In this document: one piece after another, positions 1-5,932 of the stretch
Layout: each line of letters opens with the position of its first letter
Position numbering within the stretch: position 1 is the first letter of the stretch
Assembly: GCA_934726435.1 (NCBI GenBank)
Contig: CAKVDR010000016.1
Span: forward strand, 1 to 10,845
DNA: 10,845 bases
Direction: 5' to 3'
From: an uncultured Eubacteriales bacterium
GTDB lineage: Bacteria; Bacillota; Clostridia; Oscillospirales; Acutalibacteraceae
Made by a program: the position numbers and the translations under genes
Notes under the pieces: model-generated
Seen by the model: the letters and a program-made list of their open reading frames with translations, nothing else
The model's database searches: none
Told to the model about the DNA's origin: nothing

Positions 1-20
1 GAATACAAATTCTCTTATTT

Positions 21-134
21 TTAAAAGCATAGAAAAAATCGAGATTTGCCTGAGTATCCAAATTTCTTTACATCCATCACACAGTAACCATTATTTTTAT
101 CGGATTTTGCAAGAATCATTAATTCCATTTTCAT
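21..134 (-). CDS. Short 37-codon ORF, possible remnant of a broken gene
   Basis: The ATG at 134 is preceded by a good ribosome binding site (GAGGAA, about four bases upstream), but the frame closes after 37 codons at TAA 21-23. The predicted peptide begins MKMELMILAKSDKNNGYCV. From memory, this hydrophobic strand followed by a Gly-Tyr-Cys-Val turn resembles the N-terminus of dual-OB-domain proteins, but the resemblance is short and unverified. Another minus-strand frame stays open from about position 78 to the window edge and contains an Ile-Trp-Ile-Leu stretch, so a frameshifted longer gene is possible. No convincing promoter was found. An 8-bp inverted repeat lies just upstream. It could equally be a genuine small peptide or chance. 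Confidence is low. Confidence 0.3.
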   Translation of the reverse strand: MKMELMILAKSDKNNGYCVMDVKKFGYSGKSRFFLCF

Positions 135-149
135 AAAAGTTCCTCTTCG

Positions 150-178
150 TATAGTAATATAAAAATCGGTTTACTATA
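150..178. repeat. Perfect 8-bp inverted repeat (possible operator)
   Basis: TATAGTAA (150-157) and TTACTATA (171-178) are exact inverted repeats separated by 13 bases. They lie just upstream of the ribosome binding site of the short minus-strand ORF and downstream of the tRNA terminator. The size and two-fold symmetry would suit a dimeric repressor site or a weak AT-rich hairpin. It is AT-rich, so chance occurrence is plausible. Confidence 0.35.
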
Positions 179-184
179 TCTCTG

Positions 185-218
185 GAAAAATTTAAAGTTG
201 CCCCGAAAAAAGAGCAAC
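185..218 (-). terminator. Intrinsic terminator downstream of tRNA-Pro
   Basis: Read on the minus strand, a seven-pair stem (GTTGCTC with GGGCAAC, including one G-U pair) encloses a U-rich loop and is followed by TTTAAATTTTT. The stem is complete only in the minus-strand RNA, because the plus strand has a C-A mismatch there. It lies about 30 bases past the tRNA 3' end. Confidence 0.6.
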
Positions 219-248
219 CTTCTAAAAACAAACTATTTTATTTTTGCT

Positions 249-325
249 TGGTCCGGGTGACTGGATTCGAACCAGCGGCCTCTTGAACCCCATTCAAGCG
301 CGCTACCAAACTGCGCCACACTCGG
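249..325 (-). tRNA. tRNA-Pro (anticodon GGG), CCA encoded
   Basis: The minus strand folds into a full cloverleaf of 77 bases: a seven-base acceptor arm beginning CCGAGTG, a GCGC/GCGC D-stem, a CTTGA/TCAAG anticodon stem with loop ATGGGGT, a five-base variable region, and a T-arm with loop TTCGAAT. U33 is followed by GGG (positions 34-36) and G37, which reads the proline codons CCC and CCU. The 3' end carries discriminator A and a genomic CCA. The acceptor stem has one mismatch: A4 faces C69 (CCGAGTG against CACCCGG). It has its own promoter and terminator, so it looks like a single-gene unit. Confidence 0.97.
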
Positions 326-338
326 ATAATAATATTTT

Positions 339-368
339 ATCATAAATTCAGTAAAAATCAATAGTCAA
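339..368 (-). promoter_or_regulatory. Sigma-A-type promoter for tRNA-Pro
   Basis: On the minus strand, TTGACT (368-363) and TATGAT (344-339) are separated by 18 bases. Initiation would fall a few bases before the tRNA 5' end at 325. Confidence 0.7.
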
Positions 369-400
369 AACGAACAAATTGCAAAATATTTCTTTTATGG

Positions 401-429
401 TTGCTAGGCTCTTGAAAAAGTGGTAAAAT
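401..429 (+). promoter_or_regulatory. Sigma-A-type promoter for the yebC-polA-rimI-tsaD unit
   Basis: TTGCTA (401-406) and TAAAAT (424-429) are 17 bases apart, with the -10 ending 43 bases before the yebC start. No other good promoter was seen before tsaD ends, so this likely drives the whole unit. Confidence 0.6.
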
Positions 430-472
430 TTTAAATTGAAAAGTTTTGAAAAAATTTATGAGGTGATTTAAA

Positions 473-1195
473 ATGTCAGGGCATTCCAAATGGAATAATA
501 TAAAAAGAAAAAAAGAAAAAACCGATGCTCAAAGAGCGAAAATCTTCACTAAAATCGGAAGAGAACTTGCGGTTGCGGCGAAAGAGGGCGGAGCAGATCC
601 GACGGTTAATTTCAAGCTTCGTGACTGCATTGCAAAGGCTAAAAGCAACAATGTTCCTAATGATAACATTGAAAGAATCATTAAAAAAGCGGCTTCAGGG
701 TCGGATGACAGCAATTTCGAAGAAATAACCTATGAAGGCTATGGCCCTCATGGCGTTGCCGTTATTGTTGAAGCTTTGACAGATAATAGAAACAGAACTG
801 CAGGAAATTTAAGGCATTATTTTAGCAAATATGGTGGAAATTTAGGCCTTGCAGGATGCGTTTCATTCATGTTTTCTGAAAAGGGTGTTATTGTTGTAAA
901 TCTTGAAGAAGTCGAAGATGTTTCGAAGCTTGAAGAGGATGCAATTGAAGCAGGAGCCTCTGATTTTCAACTTGATGACGACGATTTGTTTATAATTTAC
1001 ACTGAAAAAGAAGATTATGAAAAAGTTTATGAATATTTGAAGAGCAAAAATTATTCTTTTGTTTCTTCTGAAATTGGCATGGTGCCTGATACATATGTTG
1101 CTTTGGATGAAGAGCAATCAGCGAAAGTTAACACTCTTTTGGATATTCTCGATGAGGATGAGGATATTAAAAATGTATGGCACAATTTAAAGTAA
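473..1195 (+). CDS. yebC: YebC/PmpR (TACO1) family protein
   Basis: This 240-residue protein has the usual length of the family and its hallmark N-terminus, MSGHSKWNNIKRKK, followed by a conserved basic segment (DAQRAKIFTKIGREL). The family was long annotated as DNA-binding transcriptional regulators. Later work on bacterial YebC and mitochondrial TACO1 points to a ribosome-associated role easing translation of proline-rich stretches. The acidic C-terminal third (rich in Asp and Glu) is also typical. The ATG is well placed, with AGGTGA at 461-466 six bases upstream. It is the first gene of a unit with polA, 18 bases apart. Its neighbour on the other side, transcribed divergently, is a tRNA-Pro. 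The family assignment is firm; which function applies in this organism is inference. Confidence 0.96.
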   Translation: MSGHSKWNNIKRKKEKTDAQRAKIFTKIGRELAVAAKEGGADPTVNFKLRDCIAKAKSNNVPNDNIERIIKKAASGSDDSNFEEITYEGYGPHGVAVIVEALTDNRNRTAGNLRHYFSKYGGNLGLAGCVSFMFSEKGVIVVNLEEVEDVSKLEEDAIEAGASDFQLDDDDLFIIYTEKEDYEKVYEYLKSKNYSFVSSEIGMVPDTYVALDEEQSAKVNTLLDILDEDEDIKNVWHNLK

Positions 1196-1213
1196 AAGAA
1201 GTGGTGGTAACTT

Positions 1214-3784
1214 TTGAAATTTTTGGTTCTTGATGGCAACAGCATTTTCAGCAGGGCTTTTTACGGTATTAAGATGCTTTCTAATAAAAATGGGCAGATG
1301 ACTAACGGCATTTACGGATTTTTGACTACTCTTAACAAGCTTCTCAGCGAAGTAAACCCCGATAGAATCGCTGTTGCGTTTGACCTTCCGGTTCCAACTT
1401 TTAGGCACAAAATGTTTGAAGGCTACAAAGGAACGAGAAGCAAACAGCCTGATGAGTTCATTTCTCAGCTTCCTATTTTGAAGGATCTTTTGACGGCAAT
1501 GGGCTACAAATTAGTGACTTATGCCGGCTACGAAGCGGACGATATTTTGGGCACTTTTGCTTCATTTTGCGAAAAAAATGATTATCAATGCGTTTTAGCA
1601 ACGGGAGACCGCGATATTTTGCAGCTTATTTCAAGCAAAGTTTGCGTGAGGATTGCTTCGACTAAGTTTGGTAGGCCTGAATCAACGCTTTATGACGTCC
1701 AAAAAGTCAAAGAAGAATATGGCGTTTTGCCTGAAAATCTTGTTGATATAAAAGCGCTTCAGGGCGACACTTCCGATAACATTCCCGGCGTTAAAGGAAT
1801 TGGTAAGAAAACCGCTAGTGATCTTGTTTCGAAATTTGGAAGCATTGAAGAAATTTACAAAAACATTGAATTCATAGACATTAAATCCAGTGTGAAAGAG
1901 AAGCTCATCGAAGGCAAAGAAATGGCCAAGCTTAGCTACGCTCTCGGGAAAATTGATACTTCCGTGCCGATTGAAATCAATGAACAGGATTTTATTCAAA
2001 AAAAGATGGACGAGCCTTCGGTTAAAAAAATTATGACAGAACTTGAGTTTTTTAAGCTCCTTGAAAAGATGAATTTTAGCGAAGTTTCTGAAAGCATATC
2101 TTCGAAAGAAATTAGTTGCGAGGAACTTTTGAAGATTTTGAAAAATCAAAAATCAGTTAGTTTCCTGCCGTTTATAGAAGATTTTGAAATTAAAAAAATG
2201 TTTTTTGGAATTGGCAAAGATGTTTACGCTTTAAGCCAAAATGATGAAAATTTTGAAAGCACGATCAAAAAAATCATGGTTTCAGATGACATCGAAAAGA
2301 TTTCTCACAATTTAAAATTAACTGAAAAAGTCTTTGAAAAAAATGCAGTAGAAATTAGCGATAATCATTTTGATGTTATGCTGGCTTCTTATGTTTTGAC
2401 GCCTTCTGAAAAAGACTATGAAGTTTTCAAACTCGGCAGCTCTCATGAAATTTCCGTTCCGCAGGTTGATTTGGATGAATCTTTGAAGCCTTTTGAAAAA
2501 ATTATTCAGCAGGTTTATGTAGTTTCGCAGCTTGCGCCAATTTTGAAAGAAGAAATAAAGGCCAACAACCAAAGCAAGCTTCTAACGAAAATAGAGCAGC
2601 CGCTTTCGAAGGTTCTTGCAAGCATGGAAAACATCGGATTTTTAATTGATAGGCAAGGCCTTGAAAAATACAGCGATGAAATTGAAATCGAACTTAAAAA
2701 AATCGAAGCTTCGATTCATAATTTAGCCGGTGAAGAATTTAATGTTAATTCACCTCGTCAGCTTGGTAACATTTTGTTTGAAAAGCTTAAACTTCCTCAC
2801 GGTAAAAAGGGCAAAACCAGATATTCAACAAACGCGCAAATTCTCGAAAAGCTTAGCGGTGAGCATAAAATAGTTGATGAAATTTTGAAATACAGAAGCC
2901 TTTCTAAGCTTAAGTCAACTTATTGTGACGGCATAATCAAGCTTATTCAAAGCGACGGACGAATTCGCTCTTCGTTTAATCAAACTGAAACGAGAACCGG
3001 CAGAATCAGTTCCTCGGAGCCTAATCTTCAAAACATTCCCGTTCGAACTGAAAAAGGAAGACAGCTCAGGAAGTTTTTCAAAGCTCGTGAGGGTTGCGTT
3101 TTGATTGATGCCGACTATTCCCAAATTGAGCTTCGCGTTTTGGCGCATGTTTCGCAGGATAAAAATATGATTAATGCCTTTAAAAACGGCGAGGACATCC
3201 ACGCTATCACGGCTTCTCAAATTATGGGTGTGCCGCTTGAAATGGTCACTCCTGAAATGAGGTTCAAAGCAAAAGCTGTAAACTTTGGCATTCTTTACGG
3301 TATGAGTGCATTTTCGCTTGCAAAAGATTTGGAAATAAGTTTTGAAGAAGCTCAAACTTACATTGTGCGGTATCTCGCGCATTATGATGGAATTGACAAT
3401 TACATGCGTCAGGTTATTGAAAAAGCTCGTGAACAAGGCTTTGTGGAAACCATTTTTTCAAGGAGAAGATACTTACCCGAAATTCATTCAACTAATTTTG
3501 TTTTGAGGTCTTTCGGCGAAAGAGTTGCCAGAAATATGCCGATTCAAGGCGCTGCGGCAGATATAATAAAAATAGCTATGATTAATGTTTTTGAAAAGCT
3601 CAAAAATGAAAAGTCTAAACTTATTCTTCAAATTCACGATGAATTAATCATCGAAGCTGAATTAAGTGAAGCGGAAAACGTGAAAAAAATGCTTCAAAAT
3701 GAGATGGAAAATGCCGTGAAACTTTCCGTTCCAATGAATGTTAACATTAGCATGGGAGCCACTTGGTATGATGCCAAAGGTTGA
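1214..3784 (+). CDS. polA: DNA polymerase I, proofreading domain degenerate
   Basis: An 856-residue family A polymerase for Okazaki fragment maturation and repair synthesis. The N-terminal 5' nuclease (about 1-290) has D7-G-N, PTFRH, EADD, TGDRD and the GDTSDNIPGVKGIGKKTA helix-hairpin-helix. The polymerase domain (about 450-856) has motif A around D634 (DADYSQIELR), motif B with R683, K687 and F691, and motif C QIHDE (806-810). F691 occupies the E. coli F762 position. The middle 3'-5' exonuclease-like domain has lost its metal ligands: the expected D-x-E is L318-P-F320, the ExoII Asp is T370, and the ExoIII Y-x3-D is Y435-x3-Q439. Proofreading is therefore very unlikely, as in Bacillus-type Pol I. 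The start is TTG 1214, the only candidate that keeps the conserved KFLVLDGNS start. Its ribosome binding site (GGTGG) is weak. Confidence 0.98.
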   Translation: MKFLVLDGNSIFSRAFYGIKMLSNKNGQMTNGIYGFLTTLNKLLSEVNPDRIAVAFDLPVPTFRHKMFEGYKGTRSKQPDEFISQLPILKDLLTAMGYKLVTYAGYEADDILGTFASFCEKNDYQCVLATGDRDILQLISSKVCVRIASTKFGRPESTLYDVQKVKEEYGVLPENLVDIKALQGDTSDNIPGVKGIGKKTASDLVSKFGSIEEIYKNIEFIDIKSSVKEKLIEGKEMAKLSYALGKIDTSVPIEINEQDFIQKKMDEPSVKKIMTELEFFKLLEKMNFSEVSESISSKEISCEELLKILKNQKSVSFLPFIEDFEIKKMFFGIGKDVYALSQNDENFESTIKKIMVSDDIEKISHNLKLTEKVFEKNAVEISDNHFDVMLASYVLTPSEKDYEVFKLGSSHEISVPQVDLDESLKPFEKIIQQVYVVSQLAPILKEEIKANNQSKLLTKIEQPLSKVLASMENIGFLIDRQGLEKYSDEIEIELKKIEASIHNLAGEEFNVNSPRQLGNILFEKLKLPHGKKGKTRYSTNAQILEKLSGEHKIVDEILKYRSLSKLKSTYCDGIIKLIQSDGRIRSSFNQTETRTGRISSSEPNLQNIPVRTEKGRQLRKFFKAREGCVLIDADYSQIELRVLAHVSQDKNMINAFKNGEDIHAITASQIMGVPLEMVTPEMRFKAKAVNFGILYGMSAFSLAKDLEISFEEAQTYIVRYLAHYDGIDNYMRQVIEKAREQGFVETIFSRRRYLPEIHSTNFVLRSFGERVARNMPIQGAAADIIKIAMINVFEKLKNEKSKLILQIHDELIIEAELSEAENVKKMLQNEMENAVKLSVPMNVNISMGATWYDAKG

Positions 3785-4223
3785 TTTTTCCTTAATGACT
3801 TTTAAGGAAATTCCAGAAGTCGCAAAGCTTGAAGAAAAATGTTTTTCTTCTCCATGGTCTGAAAAGGCTTTAGCGGAATCTTTGCAAAATGAATCTTCTT
3901 ATTTTGTTTGTGCAAAATCGGGTGAAAAAGTGGCCGGTTATGCGGGAATGTACCACATTTGCGATGAAGGCTATGTTTTCAATATTGCGGTTGATGAAAA
4001 CTTCAGAAAAATGAAAATAGGCACGAATCTGCTAAAATATCTTATTGAATTTTCAAAAAGCAAGAATTTGAAGTTTTTATCTTTAGAAGTAAGGCAGTCG
4101 AACATTGCCGCGATTAATCTTTATGAAAAATTGGGTTTTAAAAATCTTGGAATAAGAAAAAATTTTTATGAATTACCGAGAGAAAATGCGGTGATAATGA
4201 CTTTATATTTTGATTTAAATTAA
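3768..4223 (+). CDS. rimI: Ribosomal-protein-S18-alanine N-acetyltransferase (RimI-type GNAT)
   Basis: A GNAT acyltransferase of 151 residues, the usual RimI length. It should transfer acetyl from acetyl-CoA to an N-terminal alanine, classically of ribosomal protein S18. The N-terminal PEVAKLEEKCFSSPWS segment is characteristic of RimI, as are SLEVRQSNIAAINLYEKLGF and the C-terminal NFYE. The start is taken at ATG 3768, nine bases after GGGAG (3754-3758), so the gene overlaps the polA end by 17 bases and is probably translationally coupled. An upstream in-frame ATG at 3738 would add ten residues but lacks family support. The acetyl-CoA loop normally reads (Q/R)-x-x-G-x-(G/A). Here it is R80-K-M-K83-I-G85, with Lys in place of the first Gly. 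The next gene is tsaD, a classic rimI neighbour. Confidence 0.92.
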   Translation: MMPKVDFSLMTFKEIPEVAKLEEKCFSSPWSEKALAESLQNESSYFVCAKSGEKVAGYAGMYHICDEGYVFNIAVDENFRKMKIGTNLLKYLIEFSKSKNLKFLSLEVRQSNIAAINLYEKLGFKNLGIRKNFYELPRENAVIMTLYFDLN

Positions 4224-4241
4224 CAAAAAGGATTGATATTT

Positions 4242-5258
4242 TTGGATATACTTGCGGTGGAATCTTCTTGCGATGATACAGCTGCGGCGATAGTTAGAAA
4301 CGGCAGAGAGATCATTAACTTCAAAGCTTCTTCGCAAATCGACAAACACAAGATTTTCGGCGGGGTTGTGCCCGAAGTTGCTTCGAGAAATCATATTGAA
4401 TCGATTTCTGCTTTGGTTGAAACGGTTATGCAGGAATCCGGCAAAAAGTTCAGTGACATTGATGCCCTCGCCGTGACTTACGCTCCGGGGTTGGTTGGTT
4501 CTTTGCTCGTTGGGGTTAATTTTGTGAAAGGTCTTGCAATTTCAACGGGTTTACCTGTTATTCCTGTTCATCATGTCAAGGCGCATATTGCCTCGCTTTA
4601 TATTAGCAATCTCGATTTGAAGCCGCCGTTTCTGTGTTTGGTTGTTTCGGGTGGTCACAGCTCTATTTTCGAGGTTAAAGATTACACCACTGTTAAAACT
4701 GTGGGGAAAACCAGGGATGACGCTGCCGGAGAGGCTTTTGATAAAGTTGGAAGACGCTTAGGCTTTGATTATCCAGGCGGGATACATCTTGATGAAGTTG
4801 CGGGGAAGGGCAACGACGAGGCTTTTGAACTTCCGGTTCCTTTAAAAGGAGAAAAAACTTACGATTTTAGTTTTTCAGGGCTAAAAACTTCGATGATTAA
4901 CACGATAAACCGCCTTAACCAAAAGGGCGAAGCCTTGCCGACTGAGGATCTTTCGGCTTCTTTCAGGAAGTCTGTGGTTGATTGCCTTGTTGCAAATGTT
5001 ATTAAGGCTGCTTTGGATTTAGGCTATAAAAAAATAGGGGTTTGCGGGGGAGTTTCGGCTAATTCGCTTCTTAGAAAAAATTTGGGCGAAGAATGCAAGA
5101 AAAGGAATTTCGAATTTTTCATGCCTCGCAAAGATTTGTGCGGGGATAACGCGGCGATGGTTGGCTCGCAGGCTTATTATGAATTTTTGAAAGGTAAAAG
5201 AGCCGATCTTTCGCTTAATGCCTATGCCAGCATGCCCGTTGAAAAAGAAAATATTTAA
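4242..5258 (+). CDS. tsaD: tRNA N6-adenosine threonylcarbamoyltransferase TsaD
   Basis: This protein is the catalytic Kae1/Qri7-family subunit that, with TsaB and TsaE, moves threonylcarbamoyl from TC-AMP (made by TsaC) onto A37 of tRNAs reading ANN codons. The 338 residues match the family length. Motifs in order are the N-terminal VESSCDDTAAA phosphate loop, the metal-binding H111-x3-H115, VVSGGHS, DDAAGEAFDKVGR, FSFSGLKT, GGVSANSLLR and the C-terminal CGDNAAM. TTG 4242 is chosen as start because it gives the expected MDILAVESSCD and sits nine bases after AAGGA (4228-4232). A TTG at 4233 directly abuts that site and is too close. It is 18 bases after rimI and is the last gene of the unit. 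tsaB and tsaE are not in the window. Confidence 0.97.
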   Translation: MDILAVESSCDDTAAAIVRNGREIINFKASSQIDKHKIFGGVVPEVASRNHIESISALVETVMQESGKKFSDIDALAVTYAPGLVGSLLVGVNFVKGLAISTGLPVIPVHHVKAHIASLYISNLDLKPPFLCLVVSGGHSSIFEVKDYTTVKTVGKTRDDAAGEAFDKVGRRLGFDYPGGIHLDEVAGKGNDEAFELPVPLKGEKTYDFSFSGLKTSMINTINRLNQKGEALPTEDLSASFRKSVVDCLVANVIKAALDLGYKKIGVCGGVSANSLLRKNLGEECKKRNFEFFMPRKDLCGDNAAMVGSQAYYEFLKGKRADLSLNAYASMPVEKENI

Positions 5259-5263
5259 ATAAA

Positions 5264-5299
5264 AATGCCCATGAGTCTATTCATGAGCATTAATTTTTT
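5264..5299. terminator. Bidirectional terminator between tsaD and the NUDIX gene
   Basis: Arms 5264-5274 and 5281-5291 form an 11-position stem with one C-A mismatch on the plus strand and a G-U pair on the minus strand, around a six-base loop. A T tract follows on the plus strand (to 5299), and on the minus strand TTTTTATTT follows past 5264. It sits between two convergent genes. The frame-restored end of the NUDIX gene would run into it, with its stop in the loop. Confidence 0.85.
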
Positions 5300-5335
5300 C
5301 ATAAAATTTAACAAACTCTCTGAGAACTTTTTTTG
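5277..5335 (-). pseudogene. Out-of-frame C-terminal tail of the NUDIX gene after an A7 run
   Basis: On the minus strand seven consecutive A (complement of 5328-5334) follow the GAC codon of the NUDIX gene. In the annotated frame this reads DKKSSQRVC and stops at 5308. Skipping one A would instead give DKKVLREFVKFYEKINAHE and a TAG at 5277-5279. The second version fits the C-terminal helix expected after the LTF segment in Ap4A-hydrolase-like NUDIX proteins. The cause could be a real one-base insertion, a consensus error at a homopolymer, or slippage of polymerase or ribosome that yields some full-length product. Confidence 0.65.
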
Positions 5336-5718
5336 TCGCAATCAAAAGTGAGAGTTTCAATGGCTGAATTAAAATCAAGCCAAGCGAAATATTCAACTTC
5401 GCCTTCTTGAGCCACGGCATTTTTCGAACTTGCCTTTGCAGCAAAATAGCTTGCTTCAATAATAACATTTTCTCTGCAGTTAAATTCAGTTTTTTCTTTG
5501 AAATCGCCTATAATTTCGGTATCAAGCCCAACTTCTTCTTTAATTTCTCGAAGAGCAGTTTCTTTTTCTGTTTCGCCGGCTTCCATGTGGCCTTTAGGGA
5601 AAGTCCAAAGCATTCTTCCTTCAAAATTGGAACAAATCAAAATTACTTCGCATTTTCCTTCGCTTTCGAAAAAAACCACCCCTCCGCAGCTTCTTTCGCG
5701 TTTAACTTCGTTACTCAT
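5308..5718 (-). CDS. NUDIX hydrolase, Ap4A-hydrolase-like, C-terminus frameshifted
   Basis: The predicted protein has 136 residues in the intact frame. It carries a perfect NUDIX box at 43-65 (G43-x5-E49-x7-R57-E58-I-x-E61-E62-x-G64-L), which binds Mg2+ and hydrolyses a nucleoside diphosphate linked to another moiety. The RSCGGVVFF strand, the WTFPKGH entry to the box and the GDFKEKTEF segment resemble NUDT2/asymmetric Ap4A hydrolases, so a housecleaning role on dinucleoside polyphosphates is likely but not certain. ATG 5718 is chosen because GGGAGG lies nine bases upstream and MSNEVKRERSCGG is a normal start. An extension to 5745 would overlap that site. The last nine residues look wrong because of a shift at an A7 run. 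With the frame restored the protein would be 146 residues and end at 5277. It has its own promoter and is convergent with tsaD. Confidence 0.9.
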   Translation of the reverse strand: MSNEVKRERSCGGVVFFESEGKCEVILICSNFEGRMLWTFPKGHMEAGETEKETALREIKEEVGLDTEIIGDFKEKTEFNCRENVIIEASYFAAKASSKNAVAQEGEVEYFAWLDFNSAIETLTFDCDKKSSQRVC

Positions 5719-5745
5719 ATTTTTCTGCCTCCCTGTGTATTTCAA

Positions 5746-5774
5746 ATTATATCTTTTAATAATTTTAAAGTCAA
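5746..5774 (-). promoter_or_regulatory. Sigma-A-type promoter for the NUDIX gene
   Basis: On the minus strand TTGACT (5774-5769) and a perfect TATAAT (5751-5746) are 17 bases apart, followed by a short leader with GGGAGG before ATG 5718. Confidence 0.85.
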
Positions 5775-5870
5775 TTCCAACAATGTTAATTTTATATATT
5801 TAAATTTTGTGAAAAACGCCTTATTACTTAAAAAAATAGAATTCGTGTGATGTATAAAATGCTGTTTTTA

Positions 5871-5899
5871 TTGACAATTTTGGTTTTATATGTTAAAAT
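5871..5899 (+). promoter_or_regulatory. Strong sigma-A-type promoter for the glycine-rich protein gene
   Basis: A perfect TTGACA (5871-5876) and TAAAAT (5894-5899) are 17 bases apart. Transcription would begin near 5906, which rules out the upstream TTG at 5903 as a start codon and supports GTG 5933. With the NUDIX promoter it forms a divergent pair about 100 bases apart. Confidence 0.85.
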
Positions 5900-5932
5900 A
5901 CATTGAAATATTTTTTGGAGGGAATTAACGCT

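Noticed and set aside
5407..5850. Plus-strand open frames opposite the NUDIX gene (also 5498-5803)
   Set aside because: They are antisense to a clear NUDIX domain and have low-complexity Phe/Asn-rich or Ser/Leu-rich translations.
5903..5932. In-frame TTG 5903 as the start of the glycine-rich protein gene
   Set aside because: It lies four bases after the -10 element, before the likely transcription start near 5906, and has no ribosome binding site.
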